NCBI RefSeq assembly: GCF_000760595.1
Contig: NZ_BBNM01000005.1
Span: forward strand, 62,001 to 126,000
DNA: 64,000 nucleotides
From: Acinetobacter soli
GTDB lineage: Bacteria > Pseudomonadota > Gammaproteobacteria > Pseudomonadales > Moraxellaceae
Reading direction: 5' to 3'
Shown here: piece by piece, positions 17,155-26,112 of the stretch
Position numbering within the stretch: the stretch's first letter is position 1
How the letters are laid out: every line of letters starts with the position of its first letter
The notes under the pieces: generated by a model
Seen by the model: only the letters and a program-made list of their open reading frames with translations
What the model was told of the DNA's origin: nothing
Databases searched by the model: none
Position numbers and translations under genes: made by a program

Positions 17155-19485
17155 TTAGTTATTGGACGGATAATGTGAAATCACCTGATGCGCTTCATCG
17201 GCTTTGGTAAATAGCGTCGCATATACAAAGGAAAAAATGACGCCAAACAAAACCGTCAGACCAAAACAATGAATTGCATAGGTATTGCTTAATGATAATA
17301 AACCAAAACCGAGCAAAGTCGACATCATACACAAGAATAATGCCATCCCCACGACCTGTGGATGATCGTGACCGTGACGATAAAAAATGGCATAGTCCAC
17401 ACCAATTCCAACAATCAAAAAGGTGGCCATAATACTAAACAGATTGATCTCGACGCCAAGCCATGCCTGAATTGCAAAAGTCGTCAGTAAGGCCAGCGAT
17501 ACAGGTATCACCAGTGGAACAACCGACCTTGGCCCATAAATAGCACCCAATCCAACAGCCAAGGCGATTAATGCGTAAAACAGCAAGTGCTGGGCCTGTA
17601 TGCGGTGTTGTTGGAATAAATCTGACAATTCTTGTACGGGCTGCTGCAAAATAATCTGATTATTTTCCAGCGCACGTAATGAACTACTGTCCTGAATACC
17701 ACTTAGCATGACCAGTCGTTCGGTCGGACTCACCTGCAAAAATGCCAGTGGATGCTCGCTAAATGCGTCTAAGGTCAGCGCAGGTGTCTTTCCAAGCTGT
17801 TGCTGCCAGCGTTGCAACGTCTCCAGCGGCAAACCCAGCGCTGTTGCGTATTGTGCCAATTCAGTTGCTGGGATTGTTTTGAGCATTGCAATATGTTGCT
17901 GTTGCTGCGCTACCGTTGGAATCCATTGCCCGAGTGCCTGCACACCAGTCAACTGCCCTTTTGCCTGTAACTGGGCAAGCTGCCCTAGCAAACGCTGTTC
18001 GTTTTGTTGCATATGCTCGGGTGTATCGCCGCGCACAATAAAATACTCACTGCCTTGCTGTCCGGTAAAGCGACTACGCACATAGTGATCTTCCTGCTTA
18101 AGCATCTGATCCATGCTTTGCAAGTTGCGAATGTCATCATTAGGTTTTAAAAACAACAGACTGACACCACCAATTACAACAATCGAAAGCAGCGTCAGGT
18201 AGCGTACGCGTGTGTGCTGCAAGAACCAGACACGCACTTTGCCCACCCATGCCAAATGTCGAATAGCTGCTTCGGCATGCAATGGAGGCAATCGAGGCAA
18301 TAGTAAAATGCTGGTGATCCACGCCGAGACCAGCCCCACAATAGAAAACACGGCAATCTGGCGAAAGCCCGGAAATGGCGTAATACTTAAAAACAGATAG
18401 GCCACCACAGTGGTCATAAGCCCCATAAACAAGCTGGGCAATAGCGGTTTTAAAACGGCAAATCCATTGAGCTTGCGATGTTGTGACTGCATCGCCATAA
18501 AGTAAAAAGAAAAATCGACACATACCCCGATCAAACTTGCGCCGAATACCAAGGTCATCAGATGTATTTCAGAAAAAATCCAGTGAGTGACAGCAAAAGC
18601 CACCAAACTGCCTGTAGTGACGGCAATAAACTCGGTAAGAAGTGGGCGAAGTGAACGAAAGCCAAACCAGACCAGAAACACCAATCCTAGCGTAGAGCCT
18701 AAGCCAATCGTGGAAATTTCTTGTTTGGCCGACTGGGTACCATAATTGGCAAACAGTAACGTACCTGTCCAGTGACTGGTCACCTGCATGCGATTCAATT
18801 GTTGCCGAGTCGTATCGATCCATGCCGATACTTGCTCTTGATAGTCGATATTGTACGGGCTTTTGCTCAGATTCAAGGTAAATAAGCGAGAGATTTTTCC
18901 CGGCTCATGCAGCGTGGCAAAACCATTTTCCAGTTCAATATTGCTGCTTTGCAGGTGCTGTGCATTGGCCATCAGATAGCGACTAAACAGCATGAATGGA
19001 TCTTGGGTTAGTCCTTCTGCTGTCACGGGCATACCCGGCGTCACCAATTGCAGCAAACTTTTTTCGGTCAGTGCGGCATAGTCCTGCTTTTGTAGCAGGG
19101 CTTGATCCTCTGGGCTAAGCAGGCCATCACGATGCTGGTACATCACTCGACCAATCTGCTCTAAGTCGGCTTGAGGCTTTAAGGGTGTAAATAACGGATT
19201 ATGCTGCAATGACTGCTGTAAACTTTGCGTGGCCTGCTGCATCTGCGCGGGTGTCTTGGCATCAAGCACTAAAAATACGGTCTGGTTGAGCTGTCCCGCG
19301 ACATACTGCTGCGTACGTTCTAACTGGGTATCCTGACTGAGTTTTGGCAGTAGGGCAAAAACATTGGTTTGAATATGAATGTCTTTTTTTAACCATGCAA
19401 CACCCAAGATTAGGCTAATGACCAGTAAGATCATGAGCCATACCAAGCCGAGCTTATTTTGCCAATTGGAAAAGTGCATTTTCAT
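17155..19485 (-). CDS. MMPL/RND-family exporter (ApeM-like)
   Basis: A 776-residue inner-membrane transporter. It has the pattern of two repeats, each with one helix, a large periplasmic loop and then a bundle of helices (LGLVWLMILLVISLILGVAW at the N-terminus; LFLVWFGFRSLRP and GVCVDFSFYFMAM in the first bundle; GIGVDYAIFYRHGHDHPQV in the second). The GVxxDF/GVGVDYAIF motifs carry the charged residues used for proton coupling. In aryl polyene clusters the homologue is thought to move the lipid-linked product out of the inner membrane. Its first ten codons overlap the end of the LolA-like gene, with no clear ribosome site, so it is probably translated by coupling. Confidence 0.9.
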   Translation of the reverse strand: MKMHFSNWQNKLGLVWLMILLVISLILGVAWLKKDIHIQTNVFALLPKLSQDTQLERTQQYVAGQLNQTVFLVLDAKTPAQMQQATQSLQQSLQHNPLFTPLKPQADLEQIGRVMYQHRDGLLSPEDQALLQKQDYAALTEKSLLQLVTPGMPVTAEGLTQDPFMLFSRYLMANAQHLQSSNIELENGFATLHEPGKISRLFTLNLSKSPYNIDYQEQVSAWIDTTRQQLNRMQVTSHWTGTLLFANYGTQSAKQEISTIGLGSTLGLVFLVWFGFRSLRPLLTEFIAVTTGSLVAFAVTHWIFSEIHLMTLVFGASLIGVCVDFSFYFMAMQSQHRKLNGFAVLKPLLPSLFMGLMTTVVAYLFLSITPFPGFRQIAVFSIVGLVSAWITSILLLPRLPPLHAEAAIRHLAWVGKVRVWFLQHTRVRYLTLLSIVVIGGVSLLFLKPNDDIRNLQSMDQMLKQEDHYVRSRFTGQQGSEYFIVRGDTPEHMQQNEQRLLGQLAQLQAKGQLTGVQALGQWIPTVAQQQQHIAMLKTIPATELAQYATALGLPLETLQRWQQQLGKTPALTLDAFSEHPLAFLQVSPTERLVMLSGIQDSSSLRALENNQIILQQPVQELSDLFQQHRIQAQHLLFYALIALAVGLGAIYGPRSVVPLVIPVSLALLTTFAIQAWLGVEINLFSIMATFLIVGIGVDYAIFYRHGHDHPQVVGMALFLCMMSTLLGFGLLSLSNTYAIHCFGLTVLFGVIFSFVYATLFTKADEAHQVISHYPSNN

Positions 19486-20119
19486 GAGCAGTGAGTGTCG
19501 CAGGTTGGGCGCGTTGTTGGCTAAAATTCAGAACAGTGCTGTTATTGCCTTTTTCAACAATCACGATTTGGTTAATAAATTGCTGACCATTTAAATCTAC
19601 TTGTGAAAAAAGCTTTTTAAATAAAGTACTTTTTGGCGTCATTTGAATCGACCAGCCTTGTGGATTAATCTTGGCCTGCGTCACATTAAAGTGCTGATCC
19701 AATACTGCTGGATTACCCGACATCAATTGTAAAAACAATGTCGCCACAGAACCATAAGGTGATTTGGCCACATCTAACTGACTCATGCTTTTACTGGTTT
19801 TTTGAATCAGTTTGGTCGGCGTGACCACAATATCGGCTTGTACAGGACGCTGTAACTGCCACAGCACACCGCTGTTTTTTGAAAATACGAGCTGACCTGT
19901 TGAAACAAAAGTTTTATTTAACGACGCCAGCTTCTTTTTTTGCTCAAAATCAGCACGTACTGTCGAGGTTTGTGCCAGTTGTTTAAAGATCTGGTTTACC
20001 TCAGGCGATGCAGCATGCGCATTGTTGAAAAGAACGATACCCAATAACAATGCACTCAAAACCGCCATCACGGCGCTGTGCCAGCGATGTGCCACATGAC
20101 CAAAATGCTGTGTACTCAT
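19454..20119 (-). CDS. LolA-like periplasmic outer-membrane lipid carrier (ApeL-like)
   Basis: A 221-residue secreted protein starting MSTQHFGHVAHRWHSA at 20119, nine bases after AGGAG; upstream in-frame Met codons lie inside the thioesterase gene. The signal sequence (VMAVLSALLLGIVLFNNAHA, cleavage after AHA) is followed by FEQKKKLASLNKTFVSTGQL and FSKNSGVLWQLQRP, characteristic of the LolA/DUF2954 fold. It should shuttle the polyene lipid through the periplasm between the MMPL exporter (17155-19485) and the DUF3261 lipoprotein. Confidence 0.85.
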   Translation of the reverse strand: MSTQHFGHVAHRWHSAVMAVLSALLLGIVLFNNAHAASPEVNQIFKQLAQTSTVRADFEQKKKLASLNKTFVSTGQLVFSKNSGVLWQLQRPVQADIVVTPTKLIQKTSKSMSQLDVAKSPYGSVATLFLQLMSGNPAVLDQHFNVTQAKINPQGWSIQMTPKSTLFKKLFSQVDLNGQQFINQIVIVEKGNNSTVLNFSQQRAQPATLTAHENALFQLAK

Positions 20120-20121
20120 GC

Positions 20122-20550
20122 TTATGACTCCTTTAAAGGATGGAAGTCGGCCCATGCATTCAAACGCTCGAACAAGATTTTGGGCGACTGAAAACACATG
20201 GCTTTGCTCTGGATATCCACTGCCACTTGTGTCGTGTAGCCTTTGGTTAGACGTTGACCTGTTTCATTGTCGAAGATCACATACTCAATTTTCAAACGAG
20301 TCTCCCATTCTTTTAAAATGGCGCGAACCCGAATTTTTTGCTGAAACTGAATGCCTTGCACATATTTGACATGACTTTCAATCACTGGCCAGAGATAGCC
20401 CGAGGCTTGCATTTGCCGATAGTTATAATCAAATTGATCCAACAATTTACAGCGCGCAATTTCGAAGTATTTCAAATAATAGCCGTGCCAGACCACATTC
20501 ATGGCATCCACATCGTGAAAAGGCACTTCAATGATAACCTCAGCCTGCAT
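20122..20550 (-). CDS. 4HBT-type acyl-CoA/ACP thioesterase (ApeK-like)
   Basis: A 142-residue hot-dog thioesterase starting MQAEVIIEVPFHDVDAMNVV. The catalytic Asp lies in DVDAMNVVWHGYYLKYFEIAR, the usual 4-hydroxybenzoyl-CoA thioesterase signature. It would release or proofread acyl chains on the cluster's carrier protein. The start overlaps the ammonia-lyase stop by 11 bases; an apparent N-terminal extension of about 38 codons inside the lyase gene does not look like this family and is rejected. Confidence 0.88.
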   Translation of the reverse strand: MQAEVIIEVPFHDVDAMNVVWHGYYLKYFEIARCKLLDQFDYNYRQMQASGYLWPVIESHVKYVQGIQFQQKIRVRAILKEWETRLKIEYVIFDNETGQRLTKGYTTQVAVDIQSKAMCFQSPKILFERLNAWADFHPLKES

Positions 20551-22111
20551 ATTGCTGCTCCTGTTGCTGCATCCAAGATGTATTGGACAATTCAAAGTTG
20601 GCGAAACGATCAACAATCTGTTGCAGTTCGGTTTGCAATGGTCGGTCTTCAATGAGTAAATCAAATGAGGCTAAGGTCCAATCGCGAAATGAGCCCAATA
20701 CAGGGCTAATCTGAGCCGAACGTCCTTTTAAATGCAGTGCTTGTACACTGGCACAGCACAGCGCTGCCATCACCTGCTCGGTTAATGCAATCACACGGCT
20801 TGCATCTCGGGCGGCAATGGTGCCCATACTGACTTTATCTTGGTTATGACATTCGGTAGAACGAGAAAAAATTGAAGCCGACAATGTATGTTTTAAGGCT
20901 TCTGCAGTCCAAGCAGATACGGCAATCTGAACCGCTTTAAAGCCATGATTGAGCGGCAAACGCTCTGCTGTGGCACCCGTCAGATTACGCGGTAGGCCGT
21001 GATTCATTTTATGATCGACCAATTGCGCCAGCTGACGATCCATCAAATCGGCCAGATTGGCCACCATGATTTTCATGCTGTCCATGGCCTGTGCAATATG
21101 CCCGCCATAGAAATGACCGCCGTGCAAGACCCGTAACTGATCGGGATCAATCAACGGATTGTCATTGCTTGAATTGAGTTCATTTTCGATAAATTGACGT
21201 AGCCAGACTTTTGAATCTTCAAATACACCAATCACATGAGGCGCACAACGTAGCGAGTAACGATCTTGCAGACGCGGACTTTGCGCCGCTGTTTGAGCCG
21301 CCTCGTTAAGCCACGTACGCAATTGTGCCGCGATGTTTTGCTGACCCGGATGCGGTTTTTGAGCAAATAAAACTTCATCAAAATGGCTAGGATTACCGTC
21401 GAGTGCGACCACATTCAGTGCAGTAACCAAGGTCGCCGCCGTACTCAATTGTGCTGCACGCATATAATTCAGACAGGCCAGCGCGGTCATGACTGCCGTC
21501 CCGTTCATCAGTGCCAACCCCTCTTTAGGGCGTAATACCAACGGCTGTATGCCTTTTGCACGATACACATCGGCCACAGGCACGATTTCACCCTGATAAT
21601 AGACTTCACGTTCGCCAATCAGGGTTGCAGCAATATAAGACAGCGGTGTCAGATCACCACTTGCGCCTACCGAGCCTTCCGAGGGAATAACCGGAATAAT
21701 ATTTTCATTGAGCATCCATGTGAGACGTTCAAGCAGCGTTAGTGATACGCCCGAAAAGCCACGTGCCAATGAGCATAAGCGCACCAAGACCACCGCACGG
21801 GCACTCACCAGATCCAGATTTTGCCCTAGTCCGCAGCCGTGAAAGCGTGACAAATGTAGCGGCAACTCATGCACCTGATGTGCAGGCACATTGACCAAGC
21901 AAGAATCACCATAACCTGTGGTCACACCATAAATAACACCATCTCGTTGCAGCAATTCATCCAGAAAGTCTGCTCCACGCTGGATACGCCCGCGCCACTC
22001 GGTATCGTTCGGCAAGGCCACCTTGGCCCCCGCATGTGCAACCTGAACCACGTCTTCAATCTGAAGCGGCTGTAGTCCAACGGTAATGGGTATGCTGGCT
22101 GCGATCTTCAA
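20540..22111 (-). CDS. Aromatic amino acid (histidine/tyrosine/phenylalanine) ammonia-lyase
   Basis: A 523-residue member of the HAL/PAL/TAL family. The cofactor-forming tripeptide Ala150-Ser151-Gly152 is intact in EGSVGASGDLTPLSYIAA, and the catalytic Tyr67 is in GVTTGYGDS. The substrate-selectivity loop reads LHLSRFHGCGLG (residues 85-96), unlike the usual hutH loop, and no hut genes are nearby. In aryl polyene and flexirubin clusters such enzymes are thought to make cinnamate or coumarate as aromatic starter. It sits between acyltransferase and thioesterase genes with one-base or overlapping junctions, so it belongs to this operon. Substrate choice between Tyr, Phe and His is not settled by sequence. 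Confidence 0.9.
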   Translation of the reverse strand: MKIAASIPITVGLQPLQIEDVVQVAHAGAKVALPNDTEWRGRIQRGADFLDELLQRDGVIYGVTTGYGDSCLVNVPAHQVHELPLHLSRFHGCGLGQNLDLVSARAVVLVRLCSLARGFSGVSLTLLERLTWMLNENIIPVIPSEGSVGASGDLTPLSYIAATLIGEREVYYQGEIVPVADVYRAKGIQPLVLRPKEGLALMNGTAVMTALACLNYMRAAQLSTAATLVTALNVVALDGNPSHFDEVLFAQKPHPGQQNIAAQLRTWLNEAAQTAAQSPRLQDRYSLRCAPHVIGVFEDSKVWLRQFIENELNSSNDNPLIDPDQLRVLHGGHFYGGHIAQAMDSMKIMVANLADLMDRQLAQLVDHKMNHGLPRNLTGATAERLPLNHGFKAVQIAVSAWTAEALKHTLSASIFSRSTECHNQDKVSMGTIAARDASRVIALTEQVMAALCCASVQALHLKGRSAQISPVLGSFRDWTLASFDLLIEDRPLQTELQQIVDRFANFELSNTSWMQQQEQQYAG

Positions 22112-22112
22112 A

Positions 22113-23036
22113 TTATTTGTTCCAAAAATGATAAAAGTTAAACCATTGATACGGTGCGCGTAGGCAATGCTGCTCTAATAATGCAACATAGCGCCCTGTG
22201 ACCTGTTGCATGGCGTGCAGACGATCTTTTCGAGGTAAATTGACGACATCAGCGATCTTATGCACATGTACTTCAAACTGCTGCTGATGTCGATAACAAA
22301 ACACGGCTAAAACTGGTACCTTGAGTAAGCTGGCCAGTATCCAGGCGCCTTGTGGCCATGTGGCTTCACGCCCTAAAAATGCAAGATGCTGAACGCGATC
22401 AGAATCTACAGGCGTTCGATCTGCCGCAATAATCACCCATTCCCCTTGTTTGAGTTTTTCTTCAAGTAAAATGGCGGTTTCAAGTCCAAGTTCATCGACT
22501 GAAATTAGATTGACATCGACCTGATCATTGAGACGTTTTAAAAAGCGATTAAATTCAGTGGCATTTTTTTGATACACCAAAATCGTGACTTTCTGCGGAT
22601 GTTCCGCTTTAATCGCCCGAAATAATTCGATATTACCAAAGTGAGACACCACCATTAAGGTACCTTTTTGGTAGGCTTCACGAAAATGCTGATCGCCAAA
22701 TAGCTTTAATTTTTGTTCGGGAACATCGCCCAGCCAGCCTTCCATTTTATCTAAAATACATTCGCCGAAATTCATAAAATGACGGTAGCTGTGTAGCCAT
22801 GAAGGCGCCGAAATAAAGGGCGAACGCGCACCAGCAAACTGGTGTAATTGCCTTAAATAAGCCAGCGATGCCTGACGTGCAGTCACCGCAAATAACCAGT
22901 ACCATGCAATCACGATAAGCATCAATTTGCGGCAGAGCCAGCGCCCGCCCAAGCGATAAAAATACAGCACGACCATCAGCAGGCTTGAACTGCCACGCTC
23001 TCGGATTTTGCTCCAATCTTGTGTCGGCTGCTGCAT
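22113..23036 (-). CDS. LpxL/HtrB-type lipid acyltransferase of the aryl polyene cluster
   Basis: A 307-residue membrane-anchored acyltransferase of the lauroyl/myristoyl lipid A acyltransferase group. It has an N-terminal hydrophobic stretch (LCRKLMLIVIAWYWLFAV), the catalytic H-x4-E motif in VVSHFGNIELFRA, and IIAADRTPV further on. In aryl polyene clusters it is thought to join the polyene acyl chain to a sugar or lipid acceptor before export. It is packed between a glycosyltransferase and the ammonia lyase with gaps of one or two bases. Confidence 0.87.
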   Translation of the reverse strand: MQQPTQDWSKIRERGSSSLLMVVLYFYRLGGRWLCRKLMLIVIAWYWLFAVTARQASLAYLRQLHQFAGARSPFISAPSWLHSYRHFMNFGECILDKMEGWLGDVPEQKLKLFGDQHFREAYQKGTLMVVSHFGNIELFRAIKAEHPQKVTILVYQKNATEFNRFLKRLNDQVDVNLISVDELGLETAILLEEKLKQGEWVIIAADRTPVDSDRVQHLAFLGREATWPQGAWILASLLKVPVLAVFCYRHQQQFEVHVHKIADVVNLPRKDRLHAMQQVTGRYVALLEQHCLRAPYQWFNFYHFWNK

Positions 23037-23038
23037 AT

Positions 23039-23785
23039 TTAGCCCTTAATTTTTTGTTTCAACAATCGTGGTAAGCGCTTGAGCATACCGCCTACCAAGC
23101 GAATGTGTGCCTGCGTCACCCCAATATTGTCACGCAACAAATGATAGTGCGAGATTCCATCATCAGGATAAATCACAGGCGTTGGTACATTAATAAAATG
23201 CAGATTTTCCCATTTGAGACGTACTAAAATTTCGGTATCGAAGCCCATACGCGGTTGGAACTTGCTTGCTTGAATCAGTTTAAGGGTGGGTGCCAGCGGA
23301 TAAACGCGAAACCCACACATACTGTCTTTAATCTCAAATGATAAACTTTGAATCCAGACCAAAATATGCGTCAGATAACGTCCATACAAACGTTCTTTCG
23401 GGATGGAGTCATCAAATATAGGCTGCCCGATAATCACGCGATCGGGATATTGCTGCGAGACCGTCAGAAATTTTTCAATATCATCCCAGTGGTGTTGGCC
23501 ATCGCAATCGATTTGTAAGGCATGGGTCAGGCCCAACTGATCGGCATAGATCAGGCCTGTGATGACTGCCTGTCCTTTGCCCTGATTATATGGATGTTCG
23601 AGCAGATGAACCTTGATGTATTTCTGATCCAGCTCACGCATCTTTTGGGTACAATGGGCATCACTGCCGTCATTAATCAAAATGATCTGCAAATCGAATT
23701 GATCAAGCGTGGCCACGAGCTGATCCAAATGGTGCGGATGATTAAACACCGGAACAATAAAACCATAATTCGTCATGTTAAACAT
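23039..23785 (-). CDS. Family 2 glycosyltransferase of the aryl polyene cluster (ApeJ N-terminal-like)
   Basis: A 248-residue GT-A fold glycosyltransferase: FIVPVFNHPHHLDQLVATL at the N-terminus, ILINDGSDAHC near residue 36, and the metal-binding IDCDGQHHWDDI near residue 92 in place of DxD. It may glycosylate the lipid carrier on which the polyene is assembled. In some clusters this domain is fused to the acyltransferase that here is the next separate gene; together they would equal that fusion. Its start overlaps the ligase gene stop by eight bases. Confidence 0.87.
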   Translation of the reverse strand: MFNMTNYGFIVPVFNHPHHLDQLVATLDQFDLQIILINDGSDAHCTQKMRELDQKYIKVHLLEHPYNQGKGQAVITGLIYADQLGLTHALQIDCDGQHHWDDIEKFLTVSQQYPDRVIIGQPIFDDSIPKERLYGRYLTHILVWIQSLSFEIKDSMCGFRVYPLAPTLKLIQASKFQPRMGFDTEILVRLKWENLHFINVPTPVIYPDDGISHYHLLRDNIGVTQAHIRLVGGMLKRLPRLLKQKIKG

Positions 23786-25448
23786 CCTGACCCAAATCTG
23801 TTTTGATAAAGCTTAAACGTCCAGTGGCCATGCTGGTTTGATCTTGAGCAAATGTATAGCTGATCTTGTTGGCCTTACGTATCAGCGTTAACTCAACAAT
23901 AGAATATGGCAAAATTGCCTGCTGAAATTTCACTTGTTCATAACCATTGCACCACACCAAATCTGGCCAAACCTCCCGAGCAAAGGCTTCAGCACAGCCA
24001 ATTAAGGCCACGCCCGGATAAACGGGTTGATTTGGAAAATGCCCTTTAAAGCATTCCAGTTCTGGCACAAATTCCAGCCGATAACGCCAAGCCTCATCGC
24101 ATGATAGGCGCTGAAGCATCACGGGCTGCTGCATCGGCTCAAAAAGCCGCTTTAAATACCGATGATCGAGCTTGGACTGCGTATTGTGTGGCAGCTCTGT
24201 TAAAAAGCGCCACAAACGTGGAATTGCAATAGGCTCCAGCGCCTCTTGCAATGCCTGTTTAATTTTTACCACCCAGTGCTGCTTGCCTTCGGTGCTCAAC
24301 TGTTGATGTGCTTCGTCATGCAACACCACAATACAGGCCAGCAACTGACGCTGCTGACGATCGATCAATAATGCATGGCAATGCTTGACCCATGGTAATG
24401 TGGCAATCGTCTGCTCAATGGCATCTAAACTCAGACGTTTCTCTTCAAGTTTAATCAATCGGTCGGCACGTCCGCCCAAATGAAAGCCATGCCCCAAATG
24501 ATCCGAATCTGCCCATACGGCCAAATCACCCGTGATGATCCAGTCATCGGTATGCGCATGCGCGGTTTGCACCATTAAATGTTGCTGATCGATACGAATC
24601 TGAACATCGTCAAATGCCCGCCATGGGTGCAAATCCTGATCCCGAAAGGCAATCCCACCGGTTTCAGAACTCCCCAGAATTTCAGTAATCGTAAAATCGA
24701 CCTGTGCACGCACACCATCATCGAGTTTGCCTCCCGATGAAAAGACGATCTCGTTACGACTCAAGGTGTGATCTGCAGGCCATCGCTTGAGCAATGCAGG
24801 GCTTGAAATCAATATATTCGCGATTCCCTGCGCAGCAAAAGCATTCTGAACAGCAAGGATTTCCTCTGGAAATGTCACTTGCGGCGTATAGAAACTTCGT
24901 CCACCGACCAAGGGCCAAAGTACTTTAAACAGCAGGCCATAAATATGCTGATGGCTAACTGTTGCCAAGCTGACGGCCGTAGGCGAAATTGCAAATGTTG
25001 CATGAAGCCCGATTACCTCAAGCAGCAATTGCTCGAGCGTTCGTGCAATGAGCTTTGGCTCTCCGGTCGAACCCGAGGTATAAAAATCAATTTGAGCCCG
25101 AGCAGCAAAATTCGGACTGACATCCAATACGAGCGGCGCAAGAGTACGGTCAACTTCCTGACGACTTAAAAAACAAATCGATTCAGCTTTAAATTGCTGT
25201 TCAAGCTGCGCCACTTTGTGTGGCGGCAAACGTAAATGTTTTCCAGCCTGCAAAGCGGCAAAGAAAAGCACCAGAAAGTCATAGCTGTCTTGTTCCCAGA
25301 GCGCCCAAACAGGCTCGATCCGCTGGGCAATCCAGGCGGCTTGCTCAGCCACATCCTGCCAGAAATCGGCAAATGATATGGGGTGTAAGTCTCGGTTAAA
25401 GGCCAGAGGCAAAGTTGACGCTATACGCTGGCTTAAAAGATCATTCAT
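23778..25448 (-). CDS. AMP-dependent acyl ligase fused to hot-dog dehydratase (ApeH-ApeI-like fusion)
   Basis: A 556-residue two-domain protein. Residues 1 to about 435 are an adenylate-forming ligase with the P-loop YTSGSTGEPKLIA (123-135), LGSSETGG (258-265) and GDLAVW (306-311); the late lysine is probably Lys425 in NTQSKLDHRY. Residues about 450-556 are a FabA/FabZ-like hot-dog domain with FKGHFPNQPVYPGV (466-479) carrying the catalytic His. The ligase should activate an aromatic acid and load it on the ACP; the second domain should dehydrate the extended chain. In E. coli-type clusters these are two genes (ApeH and ApeI), so the fusion is a feature of this lineage. Confidence 0.87.
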   Translation of the reverse strand: MNDLLSQRIASTLPLAFNRDLHPISFADFWQDVAEQAAWIAQRIEPVWALWEQDSYDFLVLFFAALQAGKHLRLPPHKVAQLEQQFKAESICFLSRQEVDRTLAPLVLDVSPNFAARAQIDFYTSGSTGEPKLIARTLEQLLLEVIGLHATFAISPTAVSLATVSHQHIYGLLFKVLWPLVGGRSFYTPQVTFPEEILAVQNAFAAQGIANILISSPALLKRWPADHTLSRNEIVFSSGGKLDDGVRAQVDFTITEILGSSETGGIAFRDQDLHPWRAFDDVQIRIDQQHLMVQTAHAHTDDWIITGDLAVWADSDHLGHGFHLGGRADRLIKLEEKRLSLDAIEQTIATLPWVKHCHALLIDRQQRQLLACIVVLHDEAHQQLSTEGKQHWVVKIKQALQEALEPIAIPRLWRFLTELPHNTQSKLDHRYLKRLFEPMQQPVMLQRLSCDEAWRYRLEFVPELECFKGHFPNQPVYPGVALIGCAEAFAREVWPDLVWCNGYEQVKFQQAILPYSIVELTLIRKANKISYTFAQDQTSMATGRLSFIKTDLGQDV

Positions 25449-25995
25449 TATTGTGCTGCAAACGCTGGTGGCGTTTTCTTAAAATAAATTCGCCAATTAA
25501 TAAAATTCCCATGAGGACATAGGAAATAAAACCATTATAAAGTACCCAGATTTCGGTGGATGCATACACACTGGTCCACCATGAAATGGCCGCATTGAGA
25601 ATAAAAAAACCACACCATACAAAGGTCACTCGACGCGTCCACTGTACGCCCGAGGCTGGCAAGTCAGGCTGCATGATTCGGGCAAAACGTTCAATCATGG
25701 AAGGTGGGCGCCACAAGGTCGATGCAAAAATGGCAAAGGCCCCCAGACTGGTCAATACAGGATAGACTTTTAGCCACATATGGTCATTAAACAAGACGCT
25801 CATGGCACCACACACCACAGTAAATAGACTGAGAGGCCATAAAAAAGCGCTACTTTTGACCAGTAAACGTAGTAAACCAAGCGCAATCAGCATAATACTG
25901 ACTGCCATAAAGCTGCCCCGGGCCAGACTCCAGCCCACCAAAAAGGGATAGGCCACAAACATAAGGGCAATCAACACCTGCATTAATTTTTGCAT
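25441..25995 (-). CDS. COG4648-type inner-membrane protein of the aryl polyene cluster (ApeG-like)
   Basis: A 184-residue membrane protein with about five hydrophobic segments (LMQVLIALMFVAYPFLVGW at the start; WTSVYASTEIWVLYNGFISY and VLMGILLIGEFILRKR near the end). Proteins of this kind regularly lie between the ACP and ligase genes of aryl polyene clusters; their biochemical role is not established. It overlaps the ligase start by eight bases, so the two are translated together. Confidence 0.82.
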   Translation of the reverse strand: MQKLMQVLIALMFVAYPFLVGWSLARGSFMAVSIMLIALGLLRLLVKSSAFLWPLSLFTVVCGAMSVLFNDHMWLKVYPVLTSLGAFAIFASTLWRPPSMIERFARIMQPDLPASGVQWTRRVTFVWCGFFILNAAISWWTSVYASTEIWVLYNGFISYVLMGILLIGEFILRKRHQRLQHNNE

Positions 25996-26112
25996 GGATG
26001 GGCGATTCCTATTTCATATTTGTGGATGAGTCCACTTCGATATCGACCAATGTCACCAGCATGAATGTTTATCACCATCATGCAGTCGCCCCGTGCGTAT
26101 CACTCATATCCG
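25996..26112 (-). pseudogene. Possible vestige of a second acyl carrier protein gene
   Basis: Five bases after the ACP stop an ATG opens a nine-codon frame, MSDTHGATA, then TGA. A different frame further on gives MLVTLVDIEVDSSTNMK and a stop just before the membrane protein gene. Characterised aryl polyene clusters usually have two adjacent ACP genes at this place, the second often starting MSD. The 117-base stretch is too short for an ACP (about 250 bases) and has no Asp-Ser-Leu/Ile site. It may be a deletion remnant or a plain spacer. Confidence 0.3.

Noticed and set aside
17708..18085. Cys-rich 125-codon frame opposite the MMPL exporter gene
   Set aside because: The cysteines arise from Gln/Ala codons of the real gene read on the other strand; no start signal is present.
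20551..20664. N-terminal extension of the thioesterase
   Set aside because: These codons lie inside the ammonia-lyase gene in another phase and do not resemble the 4HBT fold; the ATG at 20550 fits the family start.
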